NCBI RefSeq assembly: GCF_003731765.1
Contig: NZ_MOAL01000003.1
Location: 434,001-498,000 of the forward strand
Direction: 5' to 3'
Length of the DNA stretch: 64,000 nt
Source: Pseudomonas chlororaphis
Lineage (GTDB): Bacteria; Pseudomonadota; Gammaproteobacteria; Pseudomonadales; Pseudomonadaceae
Part shown: one piece after another, positions 9,121 to 18,305 of the stretch
How the letters are laid out: the number at the start of each line of letters is the position of its first letter
Position numbering within the stretch: position 1 is the stretch's first letter
Made by a program: the position numbers and the translations under genes
The notes under the pieces: generated by a model
Databases searched by the model: none
Seen by the model: only the letters and a program-made list of their open reading frames with translations
What the model was told of the DNA's origin: nothing

Positions 9121-9926
9121 TGAAGTTGATTCTTGCCGAACCGTTCAAGAGCCTTTGGGCTGGACGCGATGCGTTCACCGAAGTCGAGGGCTTGAGCGGC
9201 CAGGTTTACCGTGAGCTGGAGGCCCGTCGCACCTTGCGCACCGAGGTCGCGGGCAACGGTTATTTCGTGAAGATCCACCGCGGCATCGGTTGGGGCGAGA
9301 TCTTCAAGAACCTGCTCACGGCCAAGCTGCCGGTACTGGGCGCGGGCCAGGAGTGGCGGGCTATCCAACGCTTGCAGGAGGTCGGTGTGCCGACCATGAC
9401 GGCGGTGGCCTATGGCGAGCGCGGCAACAACCCGGCAGACCAGCATTCTTTCATCGTCACCGAAGAACTGGCACCCACCGTCAGCCTCGAAGACTTCAGT
9501 ATCGACTGGGTTAAGCAGCCGCCGGAGCCTCGGCTCAAGCGCGCGCTGATCGCCGAAGTGGCCCGCATGACCGGCATGATGCACCGCGCCGGGGTCAACC
9601 ACCGTGACTGTTACATCTGCCACTTCCTGCTGCACACCGATAAGCCGGTGACGGCGGATGACTTCAAGCTCTCGGTGATCGACCTGCACCGGGCCCAGAC
9701 CCGCCCGGCGATCACTCAGCGCTGGCGCAACAAAGACCTGGCGGCCCTGTACTTCTCCGCCCTGGACATCGGCCTGACCCGCCGCGACAAGCTGCGTTTC
9801 CTCAAGGGCTACTTCCAGCAGCCGTTGCGGCACATCCTGGCGCAAGAGTCGGCGCTGCTGTCCTGGCTCGAGGGTAAGGCGAACAAGCTCTACGATCGCA
9901 AGCAGCGGTACGGAGATGCGCTCTGA
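9120..9926 (+). CDS. waaP: LPS core heptose(I) kinase
   Basis: Phosphorylates O-4 of the first heptose, a modification reported as essential for viability in P. aeruginosa. 268 residues with a eukaryotic-like kinase fold. Visible features are the lysine-bearing strand YFVKIHRGIGWGE (around residue 43), the catalytic loop NHRDCYICHFLL (around 160) and the metal-binding IDLHRAQ (around 187). Length matches the family. Start and stop overlap waaG and the next kinase gene by one base each, indicating coupled translation. Confidence 0.95.
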   Translation: MKLILAEPFKSLWAGRDAFTEVEGLSGQVYRELEARRTLRTEVAGNGYFVKIHRGIGWGEIFKNLLTAKLPVLGAGQEWRAIQRLQEVGVPTMTAVAYGERGNNPADQHSFIVTEELAPTVSLEDFSIDWVKQPPEPRLKRALIAEVARMTGMMHRAGVNHRDCYICHFLLHTDKPVTADDFKLSVIDLHRAQTRPAITQRWRNKDLAALYFSALDIGLTRRDKLRFLKGYFQQPLRHILAQESALLSWLEGKANKLYDRKQRYGDAL

Positions 9927-10660
9927 TGGCGGGCTGGAACCTGGAACCCGGCTACGAGCAACTGGCCGCGGATTTTGGCAGTCTTGAAGCGGTGTTTGCC
10001 CTTGAGGGCGAGCGCCTGACCCGCGACCCGCTCTCGGAAGTCATTCGCGTCCAGCGCGACGGCGTCAACTATTACGTCAAGCGCTACACCGGCGCCGGCA
10101 AGAACCTGCGGCGCTATCTGGGCAAGCCCCGGGTCAAGTCCGAGTGGCAGAACCTCAAGCGTTTTGCCAAGTGGGGCATTCCCACCGCTGAAGTGGTGGC
10201 GTGGGGCCTGGAGCGTCGCGGCCTGGCTTATGACCGGGGGGCGATGATCACCCGCGAGTTGCCGCGCACCGAGGATTTGTCGGCTCTGGCCGATCGCAAT
10301 GACCCGTTGCTGGCAGACCGTCGCTGGGTCGAGGGGGTCAGTGCCCAGTTGGCGCGTTACACCCGCATCATGCATGACCACCGCTTCACTCATAACGATT
10401 TGAAGTGGCGCAACTTGCTGATCGACGATAACGCCAAGCTGTACCTGATCGATTGCCCGAACGGCGACTTCTGGCGCGGTTTCTGGCTCAAGTACCGCAT
10501 TACCAAGGACTTGGCGTGCCTGGACAAGGTCGCCAAGTATCACTTGTCGGCCACCCAGCGCCTGCGCTTCTACCTGCAATACCGTCAGCGCACTCGCTTG
10601 AACGCGGCGGACAAGCAGCGCATTCGCCATGTGCTGAGATTTTTCGAGGGACGGGAATGA
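9926..10660 (+). CDS. wapP: LPS core kinase, WapP-like
   Basis: 244 residues, kinase fold of the RfaP/InaA superfamily. It has YYVKRYTGAGKNLRRY (putative ATP-binding Lys), a full catalytic loop FTHNDLKWRNLL near residue 155 and LIDCPNGD near 175, so it looks catalytically competent. Position immediately after waaP matches PAO1 PA5008, known as wapP and implicated in inner-core phosphorylation. The substrate, probably a second heptose hydroxyl, is inferred from that orthology. The stop overlaps the next start (ATGA). Confidence 0.85.
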   Translation: MAGWNLEPGYEQLAADFGSLEAVFALEGERLTRDPLSEVIRVQRDGVNYYVKRYTGAGKNLRRYLGKPRVKSEWQNLKRFAKWGIPTAEVVAWGLERRGLAYDRGAMITRELPRTEDLSALADRNDPLLADRRWVEGVSAQLARYTRIMHDHRFTHNDLKWRNLLIDDNAKLYLIDCPNGDFWRGFWLKYRITKDLACLDKVAKYHLSATQRLRFYLQYRQRTRLNAADKQRIRHVLRFFEGRE

Positions 10661-11409
10661 CTGATTTCCTGGCGGCTGAAGAGCGCGCCTTGCTGGAGCG
10701 TCATGGCCTCGGCAGTTTTGATGCGCTGTGGGCCAAGCAGTTGGATGCCGTGGACGAACCCAATACCAGTCATGGCGGCTGGAGCAGCGTGTTTCGCCTG
10801 GACCTGGAAGGGCGGGGGTTTTACCTCAAGCGCCAGAGCAACTACCTCACCCGGACCTTGCATCGTCCGTTGGGCGAGCCGAGTTTCGCCCGGGAGTTTC
10901 GCAACATCAGCCGCTATCGGCAGTTGGGTATCCCGGCGTTGCAGGCGGTGTTTTTTGGTGAGCGCAAGGTCGCCGGGGAAACCCGGGCGATCCTCCTGAC
11001 CCGTGCCCTGGACGGCTGGAACGACCTGGATTCGTTGCTGCAGCAATGGGCCGAACTCAGCGACCTGCAGCACCTGGCAATCCTGCGCGCCTGCGGGCAG
11101 TTGGCTCGCCAACTGCACGGGTTGCGGCAGGTGCATGGCTGTTTCTATCCCAAGCACATTTTCCTGCGGGCCACGGGCGAGGGTTATCAGGCGCAATTGA
11201 TCGATCTGGAGAAAACCCGGCCGCTGCTGTTTGGTCAGCGGGATCGGATCAAGGACCTGGAGCCGTTGCTGCGCCGGGCCAAGGTCTGGGAGCGCGACGA
11301 GGTGCGGGTACTGCTCGCGGCCTACCTCGACCTGCCGGCGGATGCGTCCCTGGTGGACAGCTGGATCGAACGTTTGACGGCCCGTAGCAGCAACAAGGGA
11401 GCTCGCTGA
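10657..11409 (+). CDS. InaA-family kinase-fold protein
   Basis: 250 residues; the ATG at 10657 overlaps the preceding stop by 4 bases and has GGGACGG upstream. A longer in-frame extension inside wapP is ignored. It has the kinase N-lobe FYLKRQSNYLTR and a C-lobe VHGCFYPKHIFLR...LIDLEKTR. Aligned with WaaP's HRDCY, the HRD aspartate position is Cys. This appears to be normal for InaA relatives, but it means activity cannot be assumed. Position matches PAO1 PA5007. It could be an LPS core kinase, a scaffold or a pseudokinase; the substrate is unknown. Confidence 0.85.
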   Translation: MTDFLAAEERALLERHGLGSFDALWAKQLDAVDEPNTSHGGWSSVFRLDLEGRGFYLKRQSNYLTRTLHRPLGEPSFAREFRNISRYRQLGIPALQAVFFGERKVAGETRAILLTRALDGWNDLDSLLQQWAELSDLQHLAILRACGQLARQLHGLRQVHGCFYPKHIFLRATGEGYQAQLIDLEKTRPLLFGQRDRIKDLEPLLRRAKVWERDEVRVLLAAYLDLPADASLVDSWIERLTARSSNKGAR

Positions 11410-12863
11410 TGCGCTTGTCCGAGCTGAAGAGCGCCGGTCGTACACCGAGCCTGCCCATGAGCCTGGAACTGGCGGATGCCGCCGGGCCGGCCCAGTTGCA
11501 ATTATTGAGTCTGCTGCGGGTGTTGCCTGGGCAGCGTTATGTCGGGGCTGGTGTCTGGCGCGGTCGTCCGGTGCTGGCCAAGTTGCTGGTGGGGTCCAAG
11601 GCGGCGCGGCATTTCCAGCGTGAGCTGCGGGGTGTTCGCCAACTGGCCGAGCAGGGCCTGACCACGCCGCTGTTGTTGGCTGATGGCCTCAAGGACGGCG
11701 AGGGCGGTTGGTTGCTGTTCGAGTTGCTCGAAGGCGCCGAAAGCCTGGGGGACGCCTGGCAACAGGTGCAGGCGCTGCCGCCCCTGGCGGATGGGCAGCA
11801 GGCGGTGCTGGCCGAGGCCTTGGCGGCGATTGCGCAGATGCACGGCAAGGGCCTGTGGCAGGAGGATCTGCACCTGGACAACCTGCTGCGTCACGACGGC
11901 AAGCTGTATTTGATCGATGGCGCCGGCATTGTGGCTGAAGAGGCGGGCAAGCCCCTGTCGCGGCAGAAGGTCCTGGAAAACCTGGGGGTGTTTTTCGCCC
12001 AGTTGCCCCAGGACTTGGAGCCTTTCACCGAAGAGCTGCTGGTTCACTACCTGCTGAACAATGGCGAACATGCCCTGCCGCTGGAAGCCTTGCAAAAGCA
12101 GGTGGACAAGGTGCGTAGCTGGCGCCTGAAGGACTTTCTCAACAAGGTCGGTCGCGAGTGCAGCCTGTTCAGCGTGATGCGTGGGCCTTTCGCCTTGCGC
12201 GCCATCCGCCGTGAAGAAGAGGCGGCCATGCTGCCGGTGCTGGAGCAGGCTGACGCCTTGCTCGACCAGGGCCACCTGTACAAAACCGGTGGCGCAGCCA
12301 GCGTCGGCCGGGTCGAAGTGGCGGGGCGCCCGTTGGTGATCAAACGCTACAACATCAAGGGTTTTGCCCATTGGCTCAAACGCTTCTGGCGCCCGAGCCG
12401 GGCCTGGCATTCCTGGCGCGAGGGCAATCGCCTGGCGTTCCTCGGCATTGCCACGCCCAAGCCGCTGGCGGTGTTGGAAAAGCGCTTTTTCTGGCTGCGC
12501 AGCCGGGCTTACCTGGTGACCGAATACCTGGCGGGGCCGGACATCATCGAACGCTTTGCGCCCTATGTGGACAGTGGCGCCGCGCCCGAGGCCGAGTTGC
12601 TGGCCCTGGACCGGTTGTTTGCCGAGTTGCTCAAACAACGCATCAGCCACGGTGATTTCAAGGGGCATAACCTGTTCTGGCAGGAAGACCGCTGGGCGCT
12701 GATCGATCTGGATTCCATGTGCCAGCACGCCAGTCTGGGCAGCTTTGCGCCTGCCTATGCCCGGGATCGCGCGCGCTTCATGCGCAACTGGCCCGAGAGC
12801 AGTGCCTTGTACCAAGTGATCGACCGGCGCTTGCCGAAAACGGCCCAGGTCGATCAGGCCTGA
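11409..12863 (+). CDS. wapQ: Tandem double-kinase-domain LPS core protein, WapQ-like
   Basis: 484 residues with two kinase-like modules. Module 1 (about 40-215) has VLAKLLVG, EDLHLDNLL and LIDGAGI. Module 2 (about 285-470) has LVIKRYNIKG, ISHGDFKGHNLF and LIDLDSM, a complete set. Module 1 lacks the His of the usual HGD but keeps Asp and Asn. Gene position matches PAO1 PA5006 (wapQ), implicated in core phosphorylation. The duplication suggests one catalytic and one regulatory half, or two specificities; this is inference. It is the last of four consecutive kinase-fold genes, and a 199-base gap follows. Confidence 0.85.
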   Translation: MRLSELKSAGRTPSLPMSLELADAAGPAQLQLLSLLRVLPGQRYVGAGVWRGRPVLAKLLVGSKAARHFQRELRGVRQLAEQGLTTPLLLADGLKDGEGGWLLFELLEGAESLGDAWQQVQALPPLADGQQAVLAEALAAIAQMHGKGLWQEDLHLDNLLRHDGKLYLIDGAGIVAEEAGKPLSRQKVLENLGVFFAQLPQDLEPFTEELLVHYLLNNGEHALPLEALQKQVDKVRSWRLKDFLNKVGRECSLFSVMRGPFALRAIRREEEAAMLPVLEQADALLDQGHLYKTGGAASVGRVEVAGRPLVIKRYNIKGFAHWLKRFWRPSRAWHSWREGNRLAFLGIATPKPLAVLEKRFFWLRSRAYLVTEYLAGPDIIERFAPYVDSGAAPEAELLALDRLFAELLKQRISHGDFKGHNLFWQEDRWALIDLDSMCQHASLGSFAPAYARDRARFMRNWPESSALYQVIDRRLPKTAQVDQA

Positions 12864-12879
12864 GGTGCCTGGCCCGGGG

Positions 12880-12968
12880 CGCCGTTGCGCTCAGCAACGG
12901 CGACTCGGGACCTGGCGCCTGACTTGCCGCGTGCAGCTAGAGGTTTGCCGGTGCTTTTCAGTTATAAT
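12880..12968 (+). promoter_or_regulatory. Hairpin followed by candidate -10 box ahead of the carbamoyltransferase
   Basis: CGCCGTTGC-GCTCA-GCAACGGCG forms a 9-bp stem at 12880-12902 without a T run. About 60 bases later a perfect TATAAT sits at 12963-12968, with no clear -35 at normal spacing. Together they suggest that the carbamoyltransferase starts a second transcription unit. The gap to 13062 shows no coding sequence. Confidence 0.35.
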
Positions 12969-13062
12969 CCCGCCCTTTAGTTGTTTCTCGCCCCTCTTGC
13001 GAGCACCTATTTTTCTCCAGGCGCCCTGCGCCCGTATGCAGACTAAACGAGGCTAGACCCCT

Positions 13063-14820
13063 GTGGCATTGACGATTCTTGGCCTGTCCGGCGCCCTCAG
13101 CCATGATCCTTCAGCAGCCTTGTACATCGACGGCAAGCTGATCGCGGCCGCTGAAGAAGAGCGTTTCGTACGAGACAAGCATGCAAAGAACCGCATGCCT
13201 TACGAGTCGGCAAAGTTCTGCCTGGAACAGGCCGGCATCAAACCTTCCGATGTTGACGTGGTGGCGATTCCATTCGCGCCCATCAGCCTGTTCGGCAAAG
13301 CGCGTTGGCACTACGCCAAGCGTTACTGGTACGCCCCGGATCGCGCCCTTGACGCGCTGCTGATGGGCAACCGGCGCTACAAGCGCTATCGCAACAAGAT
13401 TGTCTGGTGCCTCGAGCAACTGGGCTTCGATCCGAAGAAGATCAAGATCGAGCCGGTCGAGCATCACCTGGCCCACGCCTCCAGCGCCTATCACTGCTCG
13501 GGCTTCAAAGAGAAAACCGCGATCCTCGGGATCGACGGCAAGGGTGAGTACGCCACCACCTTCTTTGGCTACGGTGAAAACGGCAAGATCCACAAGATCA
13601 AGGAATTCTTCGACCCGGACTCCCTGGGTGGCCTATATGGCGCCATCACCGAGTTCCTCGGCTTCGAGATGCTCGACGGCGAGTTCAAGGTCATGGGCAT
13701 GGCGCCTTATGGCGATGCCAGCAAGTACGACTTCTCCCGTCTGGCCAGCTTTGAAAACGGCGAACTGGTGATCAATACCGACTACGCCAACGTCATTGGC
13801 CTGCGTCGCTACAAAGAGAAGGGCAAGGGGTTCTACTTCTCGCCAAAACTCATCGAGTGGCTGGGTCCCAAGCGCGAAGGCGACATCGCCGACGAGCCTT
13901 ACATCCACTACGCCGCGAGCATGCAGGCGCTGTTCGAGAAGCTGGCCCTGCAGATGATCGACCACTACCTGGGCGACGTCCTCAAGGAAACCGGCAAGCT
14001 GGCCTTCGCTGGTGGCTGCGCGCTGAACGTCAAGCTGAACCAGAAGATCATTGCCCGTCCTGAAGTCAAAGAGCTGTTCGTGCAGCCGGCTTCCGGCGAC
14101 GCCGGCACTGCAGTGGGTGCTGCTGCGTACGTGTCCCATGCCCGTGGTGTGCCGGTAGAGAAGATGGAACACGTCTATCTCGGCCCGTCCTACAGCAACG
14201 AAGACGTGATCGCGGCCTGTGCCCGTCACCCGAACAAACCGGCCTGGCGCCAGATCGACAACACGCCTGAGCGTATTGCCAAGATCATGGTGGACGGTAA
14301 CCCGGTGGCCTGGTTCCAGGGGCGCATGGAGTTCGGTCCGCGGGCCTTGGGCGGTCGTTCGATCATCGGTTGCCCAAGCGCCGCTGGCGTGGCCGACCGG
14401 ATCAACGAGCAGATCAAGTTCCGCGAGCGCTGGAGGCCTTTCTGCCCGTCCATGCTCGACACTGTCGGCCCGCAGATGATCAAGGTCGATCACCCGGCGC
14501 CGTTCATGACCTTCACCTTCGAAGTTGCCGAAGAGTGGAAGACCCGTGTACCGGAAGTGGTCCACGAGGACGGCACGTCCCGGGCCCAGGTGCTCAAGCG
14601 CGAGTACAACCCGCGCTACTACGACATGATGAAAGCCCTGGAAGTGCTGACCGGCAACGGTGTGTCCTTGAACACCTCGCTCAATCGCCGTGGCGAGCCG
14701 ATGATCTGCTCGCCTACCGATGCGCTGAACATGTTCTTCGGTTCCGATCTGCAGTACTTGATCATGGAAGACATCCTGGTGGTCAAAGACGGCGTGGATC
14801 CTTATGACACGCTCGGCTGA
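13063..14820 (+). CDS. wapO: LPS core carbamoyltransferase (NodU/CmcH family)
   Basis: 585 residues from a GTG start. The N-terminal Kae1/TsaD-like domain begins LTILGLSGALSHDPSAALYI and carries the metal-site EHHLAHASSAYH near residue 135 and GIDGKGEYATT. The C-terminal carbamoyltransferase domain contains WFQGRMEFGPRALGGRS near residue 420. It uses carbamoyl phosphate and ATP to carbamoylate a sugar. In P. aeruginosa the heptose II of LPS carries a carbamoyl group and the syntenic gene PA5005 is named wapO, which supports this role. It overlaps the downstream GT4 gene by 17 bases. Confidence 0.88.
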   Translation: MALTILGLSGALSHDPSAALYIDGKLIAAAEEERFVRDKHAKNRMPYESAKFCLEQAGIKPSDVDVVAIPFAPISLFGKARWHYAKRYWYAPDRALDALLMGNRRYKRYRNKIVWCLEQLGFDPKKIKIEPVEHHLAHASSAYHCSGFKEKTAILGIDGKGEYATTFFGYGENGKIHKIKEFFDPDSLGGLYGAITEFLGFEMLDGEFKVMGMAPYGDASKYDFSRLASFENGELVINTDYANVIGLRRYKEKGKGFYFSPKLIEWLGPKREGDIADEPYIHYAASMQALFEKLALQMIDHYLGDVLKETGKLAFAGGCALNVKLNQKIIARPEVKELFVQPASGDAGTAVGAAAYVSHARGVPVEKMEHVYLGPSYSNEDVIAACARHPNKPAWRQIDNTPERIAKIMVDGNPVAWFQGRMEFGPRALGGRSIIGCPSAAGVADRINEQIKFRERWRPFCPSMLDTVGPQMIKVDHPAPFMTFTFEVAEEWKTRVPEVVHEDGTSRAQVLKREYNPRYYDMMKALEVLTGNGVSLNTSLNRRGEPMICSPTDALNMFFGSDLQYLIMEDILVVKDGVDPYDTLG

Positions 14821-15934
14821 ACGCCATGTGCTGCAGTTCTGCCATTCGTATTACGGTCCGTTCCTTGACTGTGCCCGGCAGTACGCGAATCTGTTCATCG
14901 CCAGTGGTTATCGAGTCACCACCGTCTTTCTGACGGGGGATGCCGACCCTAAGGTTGCGGCTGCCTGTGCGTCCGATGAAGTGCTGTTCATGGAGTACAG
15001 CTCCAAGGCGGTCAGCGGCTTGAAGCTGGGCGCCATCAGCGATCTGCGCAAGATCGCTGCGTCGCGCAACTTCAGTTTCTGTATTGCCCATCGTTTCAAG
15101 CCGATCTATATCGCCTTGCTGGGCAGTCGCTTGCCGGTGATCGGCGTGCACCACGCGTTTGGCGATTACCAGCGTGGCGGACGCAAGCTGTTTGCCCGGT
15201 TGTTTCGCCGGCGCTTGAGCCTGCTCGGGGTCTCTGATGCGGTGCGTGACGACCTGCGTCGATGCCTCCCTGGTTGGCCAGTTGCGCGGATTCAAACCCT
15301 TTACAACCGCATCGATATCGATGCGTTGCTGGCGTCTCAGGTAGACACCGTCGAGGCGCGCAAGGAATTGGGGCTGGACGCCAATGCCTGGATCGTCGGC
15401 AATGTGGGTCGGCTGCACCCCGATAAGGACCAGGCAACCTTGTTGCGTGGTTTTGCCATCGCCTTGCCGGGCCTGCCGGCCAATAGCCAATTGGCGATTC
15501 TGGGCGCTGGACGCCTGGAGCAAGACCTCAAGACATTGGCTCGTGAGCTGGGCGTGGCCGATCGTGTGCTGTTCCTCGGCCAGGTGGCCGAGGCTCGGCA
15601 GTACTTTCGTGCGTTTGACGTGTTTGCCCTGAGCTCTGACCACGAGCCGTTTGGCATGGTGCTGCTGGAGGCGATGGCTGCTGGCGTGCCATTGCTGGCG
15701 ACGGCGTGCGGCGGGGCCAAGGAAGTGGTTGAAGGCGTGGGCATCTTGTTCCCCTTGGGCGATGCCGAACATATGGCCCAGGGGCTGCAACACTTGGCTG
15801 CGATGGATGCGCAACAGCGTCGGCAGTGTGCCGAGCTGATGCTCGAGCGCTTGCGTGAGCGTTTCTCGGATCGTGCAGTGCGTGATGCGTTCTGGCGCTT
15901 GCCAGTGGTCATCGACCTGACGTCGGGGGTCTGA
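14804..15934 (+). CDS. GT4 glycosyltransferase of the LPS core (WapH-like)
   Basis: 376 residues with a GT-B/GT4 layout. Rossmann N-terminal half with acceptor side; IVGNVGRLHPDKDQATLL starts the donor domain around residue 195; the E-x7-E motif is EPFGMVLLEAMAAGVPLL near 283. It corresponds in position to PAO1 PA5004 (wapH), assigned to outer-core assembly. The acceptor and donor here cannot be read from sequence. The start overlaps the carbamoyltransferase by 17 bases and the stop overlaps the next gene by one. Confidence 0.8.
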   Translation: MTRSAERHVLQFCHSYYGPFLDCARQYANLFIASGYRVTTVFLTGDADPKVAAACASDEVLFMEYSSKAVSGLKLGAISDLRKIAASRNFSFCIAHRFKPIYIALLGSRLPVIGVHHAFGDYQRGGRKLFARLFRRRLSLLGVSDAVRDDLRRCLPGWPVARIQTLYNRIDIDALLASQVDTVEARKELGLDANAWIVGNVGRLHPDKDQATLLRGFAIALPGLPANSQLAILGAGRLEQDLKTLARELGVADRVLFLGQVAEARQYFRAFDVFALSSDHEPFGMVLLEAMAAGVPLLATACGGAKEVVEGVGILFPLGDAEHMAQGLQHLAAMDAQQRRQCAELMLERLRERFSDRAVRDAFWRLPVVIDLTSGV

Positions 15935-16830
15935 TGCTCAACCGATTTCAAGGCTGGCGGGAGCGTGGCTGGTCAGTCATCGACGCATCGACTTATGCGA
16001 CGACCTGGCAGCGCTTCGGCGGCAGTGTCGCCACCCACCCCCTGGTAGTCGAGCGCCTGGCAGACCTGGCGAACATCCCGGTCCGCTACCTGGGCTGGGA
16101 GCAGAACGGTGAGCTGCAAGCGGCCATCCCCACCTGGGGGCGCGACTTGGCGCTGTCCAAGGACGTGCTTAAGCGTGCCGGCAAGAAGGGCCTGTTCGAC
16201 CTGGGCAATGCCGAGCTGATCCTGCCTGCCGCCGCCGAGGCCCAGGCGCCGCTGCGTCATCGCGGACGTTATCTGTCGGCGTTGAACGAGGGGCGCTTCA
16301 GTGCCCTAAAGCCCCAGGCCGAGCAACTGGCCATGGCGCGAACCCCGGAAGAACTGTCGAAAAAGTTTCGCTACAACCAGCGCCGTGAACTGCGCCTGTT
16401 GGAAGAGGCGGGTGGTGTGGTGCGGCCAGTCACGGAGTTTTCCAGTACCGAATTGGCGGCGATCTACTGTGACTTGTTCCAGCGTCGCTGGGGCTTCGTC
16501 GCAACCGGCGCCCAGCACATGGCTCAGGTTCTCGACCTGCTTGGCGAGTTGTTGATTGGGTCGGTGATTTTCCTCAAGGACGCTCCGATCGCTGTGCAGT
16601 TGGTGTACCGGGTGGAGGCGCCGGAATGGATCAGCGTCGAGTACGTCAATGGCGGTGTCGATCCTGAAACCCGCGAGTTCAGCCCCGGTAGCGTGTTGAG
16701 TTTCCTCAATACCCAGAGTGCCTGGGAGCAGGCCCGGTTGCTGGGCAAGCCGCTGCGTTTCTCCTTCGGCCGTGCCGATCGCGAATACAAGGACCGATGG
16801 TGCAACCCTGTGCCGGTCTTCCAGGTGTGA
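15934..16830 (+). CDS. Mig-14-like GNAT-fold protein
   Basis: 298 residues, begins one base inside the previous stop. Resembles the Mig-14 family (Salmonella Mig-14; PAO1 PA5003 in the same position), linked to antimicrobial-peptide resistance. Visible features are an acetyltransferase-like middle with KKFRYNQRRELRLLEE, RWGF and a C-terminal RFSFGRADREYKDRWCNP. No signal peptide or transmembrane segment is evident, so it is probably cytoplasmic or membrane-associated. An acyl transfer onto LPS or a lipid carrier is plausible but unproven. Confidence 0.72.
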   Translation: MLNRFQGWRERGWSVIDASTYATTWQRFGGSVATHPLVVERLADLANIPVRYLGWEQNGELQAAIPTWGRDLALSKDVLKRAGKKGLFDLGNAELILPAAAEAQAPLRHRGRYLSALNEGRFSALKPQAEQLAMARTPEELSKKFRYNQRRELRLLEEAGGVVRPVTEFSSTELAAIYCDLFQRRWGFVATGAQHMAQVLDLLGELLIGSVIFLKDAPIAVQLVYRVEAPEWISVEYVNGGVDPETREFSPGSVLSFLNTQSAWEQARLLGKPLRFSFGRADREYKDRWCNPVPVFQV

Positions 16831-16838
16831 GCCCGCCC

Positions 16839-18251
16839 ATGAGTCGCAAACAGCAGTTGCTCAAGCGCCATCGGCGCAATAAACGTATCGGTTTGTTGGT
16901 CGGTGTGCTGCTGTTGCTCGCCGTTGGCCTGCTGGTGGTGTGGTGGCTGCCGCTGCTGTTGGCCGTCCTGGCCTGGGTGGCCCATGAAGCCTGGTTTGCT
17001 GATCACCTGTTCTACTCGCCCAAGGATGACTACCTGTATCGCTTTGGCCCTGAAACCGAGCAGCCTAAGGTCCATCTGCAGGACGGTTATCTACGCCTGG
17101 ACCCAGCGCTGGAGCTGGTCGGCGATGAAACCCTGATCTTGGAACTGCAAGTCAAGAGCACGTGGCTGGGGCGTTTCCTTGATCCGGCAATCGAGCTGTC
17201 GAGCGGCTCAGGTGCGGATCGGCAAACCTTTGAACGTGGCGTCAATGGTCGGCGGTTCCTCAACCTCAGTGGTTCCAGCCAGGCCCTGCTCAATGGTGAG
17301 TTGCGCGTGCGCGGGCATTTTTGTCGGCTGCGGGGCGAGCCGCAACTGAGTCTGTTCCGCCAGCCGGACTATCGGCGTCAGCGGGTTATGGTGATCGCCC
17401 CCCACGCCGATGACGCCGAGCTGGCTGCGTTTGGCCTCTACAGCCAGGCCGATGAAGCCTGGGTCGTGACCCTGACCGCTGGCGAGATTGAAGCCGAACA
17501 CTATCAGGCCATGGGCCTGAAGCCGGTCGAAGCGGCGCGGATCAAGGGGCGACTGCGGGCCTGGGACAGTATTGCGGTGCCGCGCTGGGCGGGAGTACCC
17601 GAGGCCCATTGCGTGCAATTGGGCTATTTCTGCCTGCAACTGCCGGCGATGCAGGCGGCTCCCGAGCAGCCCATGGCCTCGCGAGAAGCCGACCTGACGG
17701 ATATCCGTCTGTTCCGCCAGCTCAATCCGTTCCCGTTGCCGGCGGATCAGGACGGCCAGCCAACCTGGAACAACCTGTTGGCCGATCTGCGGGCGCTGCT
17801 GCTTAAGGCGCGACCGCAAGTGCTGGTCCTGCCCCATCCATCCCTGGACCCCCATCCCGACCATATCTGTGCCCAGGCGGCGGTGTTGGAGGCGTTGCAA
17901 GGGCTGGATTGGCAGCCGTCCACGGTGCTGGGTTATGCCAACCACCTGCATGACAACGATCGCTGGCCTATGGGTGATGCCGGGGCAGGAATTGCCTTGC
18001 CGCCGATGTTCGATTCGGCACAAAGCTTGCGTCCGTGGTGCCTGTCATTATCGCCGGAGCAGCAATGTGACAAGGCCATGGCGCTGGGGATGATGCATGA
18101 CCTGCAGCCGCGAATGCCGTTCAAGCGTCGTTTGCGTCGTTCGATCCAGTCGCTTCTGGCTCTTCGCTCACCTTCGCCGTTCGGCGAGAATGAGTTTTTT
18201 CGCAAGGCGGTCAGACGGCATGAACTGTTCTGGCTGGTGGAGCGCCCTTGA
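16839..18251 (+). CDS. dnpA: Membrane-anchored PIG-L family deacetylase, DnpA-like
   Basis: 470 residues from the internal ATG at 16839 (an earlier in-frame ATG lies inside the previous gene). N-terminal hydrophobic segments at about residues 17-50 anchor it in the membrane. The PIG-L/LmbE zinc site appears as VIAPHADDAEL around residue 187 and LPHPSLDPHPDHI around 330, keeping the His-Asp-Asp and HPDH elements. PAO1 PA5002 at the same place is DnpA, a putative de-N-acetylase reported to affect fluoroquinolone tolerance. A role in de-N-acetylating a core amino sugar is inferred from context. Confidence 0.8.
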   Translation: MSRKQQLLKRHRRNKRIGLLVGVLLLLAVGLLVVWWLPLLLAVLAWVAHEAWFADHLFYSPKDDYLYRFGPETEQPKVHLQDGYLRLDPALELVGDETLILELQVKSTWLGRFLDPAIELSSGSGADRQTFERGVNGRRFLNLSGSSQALLNGELRVRGHFCRLRGEPQLSLFRQPDYRRQRVMVIAPHADDAELAAFGLYSQADEAWVVTLTAGEIEAEHYQAMGLKPVEAARIKGRLRAWDSIAVPRWAGVPEAHCVQLGYFCLQLPAMQAAPEQPMASREADLTDIRLFRQLNPFPLPADQDGQPTWNNLLADLRALLLKARPQVLVLPHPSLDPHPDHICAQAAVLEALQGLDWQPSTVLGYANHLHDNDRWPMGDAGAGIALPPMFDSAQSLRPWCLSLSPEQQCDKAMALGMMHDLQPRMPFKRRLRRSIQSLLALRSPSPFGENEFFRKAVRRHELFWLVERP

Positions 18252-18305
18252 CGCGGCAGCGACGCAGGGGCGTTTTGTGCTGAGTAATTCGACAGTGAGC
18301 ATTCT

